DNA of 64,000 nucleotides from Liopterus haemorrhoidalis. Lineage: Eukaryota; Arthropoda; Insecta; Coleoptera; Dytiscidae. The stretch's first letter is position 1; each line of letters begins with the position of its first letter. The stretch spans positions 178,810,071 through 178,874,070 of the forward strand of contig OZ020611.1 in the NCBI GenBank assembly GCA_963971575.1. The letters are read 5' to 3'. Of this stretch, positions 12,465 to 22,960 are shown in pieces. The position numbers were made by a program, and so were the translations under genes. The notes beneath the pieces were generated by a model. That model searched no databases, had not been told where the DNA came from, and saw only the letters and a program-made list of their open reading frames with translations.

Positions 12465-12531
12465 GGGGGGCCGCAGACAATATTTACGTTATTTTGGGGG
12501 GCCCCATGCCACAAAAGGTTGAGAAACACTG
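11872..12531. mobile_element. Non-autonomous hAT element nested in the mariner transposase
   Basis: The ends are CAGCGTTTCTCAACC (11872) and GGTTGAGAAACACTG (to 12531). The flanking 8-bp duplication ATTTAGAC is perfect (11864-11871, 12532-12539). Subterminal ggggGCCGC sequence occurs on both sides. There is no transposase. The interior near 12330-12380 (cgaaaagacgatgtgtg on the minus strand) resembles the stretch at 22815-22960, so this element shares sequence with a dispersed repeat. Confidence 0.95.
12414..12464. repeat. Compound microsatellite (CT)n(TA)n
   Basis: About 25 bases of CT repeats (12414-12438) run directly into about 26 bases of TA repeats, inside the nested hAT element. Confidence 0.95.
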
Positions 12532-12666
12532 ATTTAGACGATATTATTTTTAAGAAATAAATCCCCAAAAGTGTTTTTAATAATTAATAAACATTTTTTC
12601 TATATACGGCTTACTTTTTTTTTAATCGATCCACTAAGTATAAAATTTCTTTTGAGACACCTTGTA

Positions 12667-13119
12667 TTTATAATAAATATATCTCTCATTTCATTTAACT
12701 ATAGTATTTTTTTTTTTTTCTGGCAGAATAAAGCCCTATCGGCTTAAATTTTACAAGGCCTGGTATAAAGGTTCCTTGGTAGTGGAAAAAAAATATTTAA
12801 AAGAAATAATAATAAAAAGCATTTTACGTATTTGAGACCATCTAATTAGAAGTACTATAAATCTGCATCTAGGAAGACTTATAATCCTATCTCATTCCAA
12901 GTTCTGAGTAACATAACTTACAACTAACTATCACAACAAACCGCTTCTAACTTGCAAACACTACATCAATAAATTCTCCTAGACTAATCTAATAAATGTT
13001 TGTTGGCAGCCGCTTACAACAAGCAACATTAAACTAATTCCGCGTTCGTTTACCAACACACTAAATATGCACATATTGTTTCAAGCGATGCACAATTATA
13101 CAGTACGAAAGAGGAGTTC
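12667..13119. other. No recognised feature
   Basis: T-run near 12708-12720; otherwise no gene or repeat that I recognise. Confidence 0.4.
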
Positions 13120-13760
13120 GCAACAAAGATTTTTAGTTTTATAGGTAAGAGCAAAACAAAAAAAAAAAAAAAACCTTATAACGTCACTCATGTGTCTATC
13201 TGTACGGTAGAAATTGTAACCAAATGGCTGTTTAAGAAGTATTAGTAGAAATATGAATTATCAGAACGTAGTATTATCATGATTGAATATCGTTACGTAA
13301 TGCGAGAAGTGTAATCGCCTACTAATTGATCTTGTTAATTAGTGCTGATAAGATAATAAGACCTAGCCACTAGCTGTCGCGCGATAAGAATCATTGATAC
13401 TTTCACCGTATGCTGGCGAACATCTGCTGCTAGTATTTGTGCTGTAAATGGGATGAATAAATAAAGTTATACTTATTGAACATTGTCCCCTATTTTCTAG
13501 AAGGGTTTTAAAATGTGAAAAAATTCTCAATAATATACATTTTTGATCAATTAGTTTTTCGAAAAAATATCTAATTTTTCTGCCGCTAACGAAAATTATT
13601 ATTGTTTGAAATGTATTGTTTCGAATCGAAAAAAAATCTTCAGACGAAGATAAAGAAACGTTAAATTCAAAAATAAAATTTTAGGCTGTAAAATCGAATT
13701 TCGCACGTTCCAAAAATCATTCTGGATCATTTATATCGTTTTACATTATGAATTTTTTTT
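13120..13760 (-). repeat. Repeat family A, interrupted copy
   Basis: 13120-13228 matches the 3' end of family A (cttataacgtcactcatgtg, gaaattgtaaccaaatggct). 13483-13760 matches more internal blocks (tttttgatcaattagttttt, gaaaaaaaatcttcagac). The intervening 254 bp are foreign (see 13229-13482), and some family A sequence is missing at the junction. Confidence 0.6.
13229..13482 (+). repeat. Possible solo LTR
   Basis: A 254-bp segment beginning TGTTTAAGAAG and ending TTATTGAACA, so it has TGTT...AACA termini. An AATAAATAAAG polyadenylation-like motif lies about 25 bp before the end. It interrupts family A. No clear short duplication flanks it and no internal retroelement genes are present, so the LTR call is tentative. 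Confidence 0.35.
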
Positions 13761-13767
13761 TCACGAC

Positions 13768-13803
<36 letters not shown>

Positions 13804-13806
13804 GAT
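13768..13806. repeat. (AT)n microsatellite
   Basis: Alternating AT for about 39 bases with single interruptions. Confidence 0.9.
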
Positions 13807-13938
13807 ATACGTTCATTACAGGCGTGTCCGTGGTTAGTAAATGTAGCACGTTCTCCACTACTTTTTATTACACACCGCTGACCTGTTCATTACGAAACAG
13901 GTCGAGCTCATTACATAATAGGTTCAAGCAGCAATGGC

Positions 13939-14233
13939 CGACCGTTGCTAGGCAACGTAATAAATATATTGAAAGCATATGTCAAATTATTGTTAGTTTG
14001 TAAAGGAAACCGTATTAAAGTTAAATAATATAGTTAAAGTTGTCCAATTTTGCAAATATATTTTATGATAGATTGTTTTTTGCAAGTATTGTTCTTTTAA
14101 CTGAATTTACATTCCGTATAACACGTACATGACCGTTGCTAGGCAACGTAATAAATAGGTTGAAATCAACTGTCAAATTATTGTTAGATTTTAAAGGGAA
14201 CTGAACAAAAATTAAATAAGTAATACAGTAATA
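13939..14233. repeat. Duplicated block with X-box-like palindromes
   Basis: About 105 bp at 13939-14045 recur at 14130-14233 in the same orientation. Shared landmarks are gaccgttgctaggcaacgta and tcaaattattgttag. Each copy carries CGTTGCTAGGCAACG (13943-13957 and 14134-14148), inverted 6-bp arms around TAG that resemble the RFX-binding X-box. No gene is visible next to them. Confidence 0.7.
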
Positions 14234-15622
14234 GTCGTGGAAAAAGCATAGTATGAAACTTGCATAATATACTATTTTGTGGTAGGTGCAATTATTTACT
14301 TCTTTTTGCATCGTATGTAATTGTGCACTTACTATAAAATACAAACCATCCAAAAAATATGTTTTTCTTTAATTAGAAATAATCTCGATGTACGCTATCA
14401 TCGAACGTACGTTAAATGAATGTACGTTAAATGAGTGCTGACTATATTTTCAGTAACTTGAGGAATTGGACTTGGGAAAGGCACTGGTTCATCACTGGAC
14501 ATAGTGGATTTAAGTTATAGCAGTCTTTTATTATTAGGTCGAGAACTTTTCTAGTTCCTCTCTCATATTAAATAATTTTATAGTCGTAATAACTGTTAAT
14601 ACGAAATAATTTATAACACATAACCTAGATAATTACAATGTTAATTCATGTATTATTGTTTAAAATAAAAATTGCATCAGCTGATAAAAACCGAGTTTTT
14701 TGCTCTATAAATTTATGAATTAAAAACAATTAATAGTGCATTTATCTACATTAAGTAAAAACTTCTAGAATTCCACAAAAAGCAACTAATTATTACACTA
14801 GTAATTACTTTTATTACCATAATAATTTAATGCACGTTTTTAAAACTCTTGCACGCTTTTTCCAACTACTGTTACCAAGGGACTGTAGTTTTTTTCTTTA
14901 TTACATGAATTACATTAAATTAGCTTCATGTGACGTTAGTTAATCTATATCTGACATTGACCTTGAAAATCTTTGTTTAATTATTTATAATAGTTAAATG
15001 GGAAAGTTATGTATTGTATATTTGTCAATAATTCTATTTTATATTCAGTTTTCATCGTTTAAATGGGAAACGAATTATATATCAGAGTGTTTTTGGACTT
15101 CAGTCTACCGAATACCGGTATAATCGTGTTGCTAAATGACCCAATGGGCCTTAAATTTTAAATATGGGCTCGAAATATGATCCCGTTGGTGCCCAAAAAA
15201 ATAGATAGATAAATGCGAAATAGTTATTTATGTAATTAGTGCCTTTTTAAATGAGTGGGAATTTCCGAACGAGGCGTAGAAAGAAAAGAGTCCTTCAAGA
15301 AATTAAAAAAATAAATAAAACAATGCAAATGTTAGACGTTTAAATCAACGCCATGTATAAATACGGTAAATTCAGTTTTTTTTTTTTTTTTAAGTTAATA
15401 CGTGCAACAAATACTAAGAAATATTACAAAAAAATATATAGGCACTCCAGTCGGCAGTCGATCAGTTATAGGTTATGTTAGCATCGCATGACTTGGAATT
15501 TATATGAACATATCGCATTAGAGGCCCTTAAATAAGGGCCGCTTCTATAAACCTCGGATAATCCTGGGAATAACAATCGGAGGTTACGTTTATTTCGATG
15601 TTCACTTGCATATTTAGGGTTT
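14234..15622. other. No recognised feature
   Basis: AT-rich sequence with a T-run at 15378-15392. No gene or known repeat was seen. Confidence 0.4.
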
Positions 15623-16840
15623 TGTAGGGTATGACCACCAAAAAACCCTTATAACATCTGTCTGCATAATATGGTAGTATTATAGTCAAATGGCTGAACA
15701 TATAAAGTTGAAATGTGGCATGCTTATACAACTCTTTGACCCACATACATGAAAAATATTGAAAGCCCAAAAAACCACATCCCCAGATAAATATAAATAA
15801 ATATGTAATTAATGAAAAAATTAATATGTTTTAAATATTTTGATTGGGGTATCAAATGAAACCCCTTAATACGTGGATAAACAATCAAATTTTATTTTTG
15901 TAGGATCTTTTTTTGGGATTTTTGCTAAAAATATGTTAAAAAACGTTTATCCCCCACCCTATTTCCCAGAGGAGTTAATCTAAAAATCTGAAAAAATCTC
16001 CATAATGTACATTGATGGGAACCGGAATAGTACAACTGGAATTTTTGATCAGATTAGTTTTTCGAAAAATATTGATTTTTTGAGTCGTTGAAAAAAATAT
16101 ATATATTTTTTAAATTTATTGTGTGGTATCAAAAGAAAGCTCTTGTAAAGACGTAGATTAAGAAACAAACATAGTTTTTAATTTTTTTATTTTAATACGA
16201 TTTTTTCCAAAAATGTACTTAAAAATTTCATTGTCCCACACCTTTTAACCGCAAGAGGTTAAACTAAAAATCTGAAAAAAATTCTTTTAAATTGAAAAAG
16301 GTAATATACATTGATCTAAACCGGAAACGTATGAAAGGAACTTTTTATCAGATTTCGGTTTTGGAAAATATTGCAGTTTTTGACAAAATTAATTATTTTT
16401 TCATACATTTCATTCATGGCTAAATTATAGCTAATAATGTTATGCATTTTTTGTATTTATGGCTAAGGTAGTATGTGCCTTAATTTGAAAAAATGTAATA
16501 AAAAGTTTGAACAGCTGAGAATCGAGTTCATATGTACAGTGTGTAGTGTTCAATAGGCCTAATATTATACTTCATATTTCAACCTATTGATAGAATTACT
16601 TTAGTTGTTTGTTTTTAAGGTACCAAAGAGAAATTAATTTAAATTTTCTTGTGACGAAATTTTCGCAAATTTTTCATTTTTGTTTAAAAAAATTAAATGG
16701 AAGCTCATAATACTAGTAAAATGATGATTGTTGATTTTGATAGTAAAAATATTCCTAGACATGCTGTTGGCATGCTGTGGGCTTCTTATACTTATTAAAT
16801 ACCTACAAAACTTTGAAATATGTGAAAATTCACACTTCAC
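15623..16840 (-). repeat. Repeat family A, near full-length copy 2
   Basis: It has the same block order as 8735-9925. The minus-strand start is the hairpin module at 16840-16784, followed by the long AT-rich body, and the end at 15623 is CTACAAAACCCTAAA. The blocks gtatgaccaccaaaaaaccc, gaaagttgaaatttggca-like sequence and ggaatttttgatcagatta are all present. Confidence 0.75.
16784..16840 (-). repeat. Hairpin module, copy 3
   Basis: Minus strand, translating as VKCEFSHISKFCRYLISIRS. The palindromic core has one mismatch (tgtgaattttcacata). Confidence 0.75.
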
Positions 16841-16945
16841 ATACATTTTTTATTCTCGGATAGTTATCCATCGTTTTAATATAAATAAAATGGTAGTGTT
16901 TAACATATAAATCGACATATCTTATAAGTCATAATTATAAATTGA

Positions 16946-17676
16946 CATTACTATAGGGAAATCGGCGAAACAGTGCAGTTGCGTCAGTTGAAACGTCACA
17001 AAAAAAAATTGACGTCAGGTTTAGTACGTTTACATTCATCTATTTAACGAATGTAATATTTGTACGCTGCCACTTGTATCAAAATGAAATGAAAATATAA
17101 GAATAAGAACAGAATAGAAACAAATAAACAATTCTAATAGGCAAAAGAGTCCTACAAAGGACTGATGTGACCCAAAAATATGATCAAAGAAAAGAAAATA
17201 AAAATAAGTTGAATATAACCTAAAAACTATGCAGTACACACAAAATCAAATAAGAAAATTTATAAGAAAATATAGAACTAAACAGCAAACTGCTAAATAA
17301 CCAACAAACTAAATAAAAAAGGTTTTTAGAAATTACTATAAGTTAGATATTTGAACACAAGTCAATATCAAAACACAACAGACGTATTATTAAATGACAA
17401 ATGTATCATTTTATTCAGGAATACCAATACAAATGTCCCTATATTAAATAAACATTTTTAAAATTTGTAAATCTTGAAAATGACTATCGTACACAAACTA
17501 AATATGACTTCAAAAGGTATGTTTTAGTAAAATAAAAGACTGAAGAGCAATATTAGTATATAATTCACATGCAAAAAAAAATCAATTTAGTTATTTTTTC
17601 GCCACTAAGTTTGTCATTGAAGTTATGACGCAAAATGACGAACTGCACCGTTTCAGCGACTGAGCTATAGTAGCAA
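16946..17676. mobile_element. TIR element, family of the 19.7-kb MITE
   Basis: The left end CGGCGAAACAGTGCAGTTGC is matched, inverted, by the right end (GCTGAAACGGTGCAGTT). CTATAG occurs just outside both ends. The interior of about 650 bp is AT-rich and lacks a transposase. The inner terminal sequence matches the MITE at 19762-19890. Confidence 0.65.
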
Positions 17677-19761
17677 TATCTTTAGGGCATGTTTTGGGAA
17701 ATACTGGGAGATGTCGAAATATATGATTCAATAATTATTTTATTGTGGTTTGTGGTTCATACATATATACTGCAATATCTCGTTATCGTGATATTGATAA
17801 TGACATTTAATTTTTCACCATTACTGGGCAAAAAATACTATTTCACCAATCATGGTAAGGGAATAACTTATGCTGTCACTTATCTTATTATTAAGTTCCG
17901 TTGGCCGGATAAGATAAACTGATGTTTATTTCAATGTTTATCCTATTCGAGCTTTATCCACGCATTGTAAAAATTATTTTTTGACTTTATACCTGGATTT
18001 GTGTTATCCGAGTCATATCCATTGATTGTAAATGCGGACCTAAATCAAAGATTCGCAAAGCAAAAGAAGTGTTGAAAGACTAAGACTGACGTGACGGAAC
18101 ATCAAAGAGAACGAAAGGAATGAACACTAGAAAAGCTACAGCCAGATAAAAGCTCTTAATCAATTTTGTATTTCTAACATGAAAATTGTAAGGACAAGTG
18201 TTACAGATCAAGAACATATTATAGAACAAGAATATTCACAAATTAGCATTTGATATAAAGCTAACAATTTAAGTACCTTAACGAATTCAGAAGTATAAAA
18301 ACAACATAAATATTAATGATGTATTTACTGTGTATTCATTTATGAACCTACTTCGTAAATTTTCCGCGATGAGTTGGTTTTTTATAGTATATTTTTTACA
18401 ATCATAAAAAACTTTTGACGTAACGAAGACTTTTAACTGGAATTAAATACGTAAAAAATCCATTTGCAATAAAAAAAAATCTTAAGATTTGCCACAGATG
18501 TCTTTCATTAAATATAATATTTAAACCAGAAACTATTTAAGAAATATGATATTACAAAATGGATTTTGTTTTGCGAATAAAGTCATTGACCATATTAAGT
18601 TTGCAAGTCATTTAAAAACTATTTCAAGGTTTTTATTACTTAATCCTTAACCCTTACTACTTTACTGTAATACTGTAGTCGAGTTAATTATTTTTGACGT
18701 TGTATATTTCCATCATATTTATTTCCATCGTGTTCTGTCCTTTGTGTGTCTTCTTACCTTCTTCTGCTTCACATCTGTCTTCGTCGTAACTTCTTTTGTT
18801 TCGTAGTCAAGTTTTTCTCGGTATTCGTGGTCTTAATTTCCTCGCTGTTTTTGCTTCATAAACTCTTTTTACATTTTTGCCTTTGCACATTTTATGTATA
18901 CATCCCAACCACCATAGCTGTTCTTCTGTGGTCTTCACTAGCTTAGTGTCAAGTTTTTCTCTGAATTCCTCATTTCTAATCTGCTTCTATAGTTCGTTTT
19001 GAATTGACGCAAAGTAATATATCATTGTGACAAGAGTAAAGTATTGCTGTGGTTCATTGTTTTAATCATCTAAATATTTTAAAGAAAATTTCTATAACAT
19101 TTATTTTTAAAGAATTATCAGTAAGATTATCAGTAATTATCAGTAAGTCTAGAAAATATTAATAGTATTTTAATTTTATGTAAGGTAGGATTAAGAGTTG
19201 CCATTTGTTGAAAATACGGTTAGTCAAAACGATGTTGATTTTCGATTGCATATTAGCGTAAAGGGGTAGAATTTAGCGCTGGCTTTTCTTTAAAAGACAT
19301 AGGATATTTTTCTTAAATAATTATCCTGTCTGTCTTAACCATGTTTATTTTCCATTGCACAATAGTGTCATGTCAAGGAGGCAGAAAACAAACGGTTACT
19401 TTGGTGTTAAAGTACCGATGTCAGTTTAAATAAATTGGTAGTTTTTGATTTAAGTCTGGACAAGAAAACAAGATTATGTAGCGGGTGTGGTAAATTATCA
19501 ATTAATGAAAAAATCGTGGAGCTACATTACTTCTCCACTGCTTCGTATACATACTTTGTATACGTCTTTCAGAAAAAAAAGTGGATGATTGTGTGGAAAT
19601 GTGTTGCAAAATGACATTGTTAAAAGAAGATAAATGCGGTGGGGTACAAGAACCGGCTATGGAAAAAAAAAATATTGAAGTACCTATCTGTTGATGTAGC
19701 CCAGTCTTTCTATTTCTAGTCTGTCTATTAAACTCATGTTTCTATGTTATTATTTAGTATA
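17677..19761. other. No gene; one LINE-like scrap
   Basis: Near 19530-19570 the stretch ctccactgcttcgtatacat also occurs at 21678-21697, inside a LINE tail. The rest holds nothing I recognise. Confidence 0.4.
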
Positions 19762-19890
19762 CTAGCGTCGGCGAATCAGTGCAGTTACGTCACACGACGT
19801 AACAAACAATTGCATTGTTCCAAACAATACATTCGTTTGTTTCGTATTGTGACGTAACTGCACTGATTCGCCGTAGCTAGTATACTAGGT
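19762..19890. mobile_element. Near-palindromic MITE
   Basis: The arms CGGCGAATCAGTGCAGTTAC and its inverted copy (gtaactgcactgattcgccg) face each other around a short core of about 50 bp. TAGTATACTAG-like sequence lies outside. The arms include TGACGTAA/TTACGTCA sites. Same family as 16946-17676. Confidence 0.8.
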
Positions 19891-20010
19891 TATTACCCGT
19901 TAACAATGACGGCTTTATAATATAAAAATTTCAATTGTTTTTATGTGTATTTGGTTTTATTTTTTAACTTATCTTAATTTTGTATTACTAACCAACGGAT
20001 ATCAACAATT

Positions 20011-20080
20011 AGCCAATCACGAAAGAGGTTGTCACCTGTCAGCCAATCAAGAGACATAGTGTCCCCAGTTAGCCAATCAC
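20011..20080. repeat. Three AGCCAATCA repeats at exact 30-bp spacing
   Basis: AGCCAATCA starts at 20011, 20041 and 20071. The 21 bases between copies are only loosely similar. The motif matches the CCAAT box bound by NF-Y. No downstream first exon is recognisable, so a promoter role is only a possibility. Confidence 0.7.
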
Positions 20081-21494
20081 GAGAACCTTAGGAAAAATTG
20101 ACGTCACAATGTTACCGATACTACATACATACACTTGCTAATTATTATTGTAAGATAATATAGGACTACTTACATCGATGAAAAGAGTAAAAACATAAAT
20201 TTTTAATAACATTAGGGCCAAATCCAAATTACATTTGAAAATCCTTAAAACGACTCCAATGGACACAAACTGCTTCGAAATTGATCAAGAGTGAAAACAG
20301 GTATAGATGAATCGTAATAGTAATTTGTAGGTTTTTCTTTACCATATCTAATTTCCATGAAGGCGCAATTAGTCATAGCTGCGGTCCGTCAAAAATTTAA
20401 ACTAACTAACGAATTTTCATGAGCGGGAAGTTTAAATTTATGTACATTTTAAAGCTATAAATCAAGAAAATACTGTTCAAAAAAACTATATACGATATTT
20501 TTCTGCGAAGTCGTAAAATTTTACCTGCCGCTATGCAAAATTAATCATTTTTAATATACTACAACATTTCTAATTAATTTCTTCGTTTCTTCTTAATCTT
20601 TTACAAAGGTGTAATAACTTTTTTTTTCACCCATTGAGATGGTATGAGATGATTTTGTGGATGCCTCGTCCAGATATAAGTCGCGTATGAAGTTAAAAGG
20701 ATCGCCATAGATTTATTTTGCTTTTATTTTTACTAGTCGTATATCAGTTGGTAAAATATTTTAGTAGGTCACGAGAGAAAAAATTGAAGTAACACTGATG
20801 TAGACATCCAACCATTCATTAATTTTTCCTGTGATCAGCCCGGATATCTTCTTCCTATTACATAAAGTGCCTACTAGATTTACCGATTTACCGACTAGGA
20901 ATCTCGTACCATTTTGATTGGTCTTTGATTTCCGTATTTTTCGATGTGCTCATTCCATCTCGTTTTCGACATTTGTATATATGCAGTTCCTTCTTTTCCA
21001 GAAGGGCACATGGGGCACGAGCCCAGGGCCCCCGGCTTGATGGGGGTCTTTAAAATGTCGAGGTCGTAGTTTACATGGAGAAATGAGGAGCTCAATTTTT
21101 AATGCAATTTTACTACTTTTATTAAAAAACTTGCAAATGAATCGGCGGACTTGAGTATCTCAGCCATACATACTCTAATAAAAACAAATAATTTAGAAGA
21201 CATTTTGCTGAATACTAAAGTTGCTACAAGGATATTCCTTTGCTTAATGGTCACAATTGTTGTGTTTGTTTTTTAATTTGTCAATCATGTGCATAGAAAG
21301 TGATATCCTTCAAAAATTAGACTTTGAGGACATAATAGAAGATTTTGCACAACAGAAATCCCGGAAAACACTATCATCATTAATGTCCAATTCTCAAAAT
21401 AATAATCACTTCACTTATATTTGATTTGTATAAAGCTAACCATAATAACCAATAAAGTCACTAAATAAATGTACATACTAATGTTTTCATTCAA
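20081..21494. other. No gene; possible LINE scrap
   Basis: On the minus strand near 20910-20970 there is MSKTRWNEHIEKYGNQRP, which resembles the C-terminal tail of RTE-like LINE proteins (RWxEHIxRM). A GC-rich patch at 21000-21050 is unexplained. Confidence 0.3.
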
Positions 21495-21850
21495 TTTTTT
21501 TTTTTTTTTTACTTTTATACGTGTCCCAAACTTGGTGTACCCAAGAGCCTCTGAATGGTCTAAGACGGCCCTATATATATGTAGATGAAGAAATTTTCTA
21601 TGGCTGTCGTGAACACTCCTGTCCTCTTCGTCAGACGTCTCTATCTCTTCAGTCGCCATTTTAAAGTCATCTGTTCTCCACTGCTTCGTATACATACTTC
21701 GTACACGTCTTCATATTTTAGGAGTCTCCCAGATCTTGTGCGGTCTTCTGACACCCTATTCCATAATATTTTGGGCAATCGTGTATTCAACATTCGTTGC
21801 AATTGTCCAAACCTGGAAAGTATTTTTCTTTTTTTCATTGGTGTCAATTA
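21495..21850 (-). pseudogene. Poly(A)-ended LINE C-terminal fragment
   Basis: On the minus strand, LSRFGQLQRMLNTRLPKILW matches the phrase found near the end of RTE-like and related LINE proteins (RxxGHLQRMxxxRLPK). It is followed by a degenerate GRxxxRW region and, in shifted frames, by EEDRSVHDSHRK. The strand then ends in an A-run (T-run at 21496-21511 on the plus strand), as expected of a retroposed 3' end. The reverse transcriptase domain is absent. The upstream limit is uncertain. Confidence 0.6.
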
Positions 21851-22559
21851 TGTTTTTTTGTACACTTTTTTGTATTCGTATTCGGCATTTAAATTCTATA
21901 ATATACGTTAAACATTCATTAATTATTTTCACATTTATTTATTATTATCTGATTTCTAATCACGTCTTTTCTTGTTTCTTAATATCATGAAGAAAATTCT
22001 ACAACAGAAAATACAAATGAAATCTAGAATAATCAATAATACAGTAAACCTAAACGAAGTGCTTTCACCATATCAGTTAAAAACATTATTTAAAAGGATG
22101 GGCGCTTAGAACAAAACATGATTATCTCCGATTAACTTGTTTATAAGAAATGCAAATATAATTAAGAATATTTACATTTGATTGAACGGGAGCTCTTTGT
22201 TTATCGCATTCCAGGTATTAGGTTACTGTAGTAACAGGGTGACGTCACTTGATTTCCATGGCAATCTAATCCATTACTATGAAGCAGTGATTCATTTATA
22301 GTACAACTGGAGTTGTTTACTTTTTGGGTTATTTAAGAATTTTTAAGAGTTTTTTGATCTTGTCGTTGCGTAAATACCATGTGTTCAACATTCTAAACGT
22401 AAAAGTTATTGCGTATCAAAGGTTTATACAATAATAATTCAAATTTGTACAAAAATAAAAATACAGTTAACCCTGGTAATATTATACTTCAGAAACACTA
22501 TTTCCCTATAATACGGTTACAGATTTGCAACAAACATGAGACAATTTCGGTTCGAATTT
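21851..22559. other. No recognised feature
   Basis: AT-rich sequence. A gtgacgtcac site at 22230-22239 stands alone. Confidence 0.4.
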
Positions 22560-22960
22560 TACCTCCCCAAATATAAGTGGTGAGCAAAAAAAAGGTCTTT
22601 GATCCTCAAATACAAGTGATGAGAAAAAAAAGTCCTCGATCTACAAATCCAAGTGACGAGCAAAAAAAAAAATCCACCTGCCAATGCTTTTAATGGCCAA
22701 ATATACACACACAATGGCGCCCCTTATCAGGCCACACGCCCTCTTGTCAAACCTCGCGCCCCTAGCAAGTTGCCAATGCCAACCCGTTGCTATGGTTCTA
22801 ATACGACCACCCCTTTTTTCTCGAAAACGCGATGTGTGGACAAGTTAGAAGAAAAAAAACTTGAACACCTATTAAAGTCCATTCAAAGAATCGAATGGTA
22901 ATATTGAAATTTTTCGGCATAAACCGGAAGTCAGGATATCAAGGACAATTTTGATTTTGT
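22560..22960 (+). repeat. Repeat family C, copy 1
   Basis: It starts with two to three loose tandem units (caagtgatgagcaaaaaaa / gtcctcgatctacaaat) and passes through aatggcgccccttatcag. It then has a segment (22815-22960: cgatgtgtgg, gtcaggatatcaaggaca) that also occurs inside the hAT element at 12300-12380. A related copy is at 30625-30924, and the tandem part recurs at 60510-60705. Confidence 0.65.

Larger units (their letters stand above)
10716..12664 (+). mobile_element. Mariner-type (DD41D) transposon with intact ends
   Basis: Both ends are CAAGGTGTCTCAAAAGA (10716-10732, and inverted at 12648-12664). The match extends inward to about 30 bp with two mismatches. TA dinucleotides flank both sides (10714-10715, 12665-12666), as expected for Tc1/mariner insertion. 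The total length is 1949 bp, of which 660 bp plus an 8-bp duplication belong to a nested hAT element. Without that insertion the element would be about 1281 bp, normal for mariner elements. It carries one transposase gene on the plus strand. Confidence 0.95.

Noticed and set aside
12269..12568. Two overlapping frames across the CT/TA microsatellite
   Set aside because: They are made of the simple repeat (RERERE / SLSLSL, IYIYIY) and hAT sequence. Only the last codons of the plus frame are meaningful, as the old transposase end.
17036..17239. Hydrophobic 67-codon frame on the minus strand
   Set aside because: Rich in Phe/Leu/Ile as expected from AT-rich DNA, and it lies inside a TIR element.
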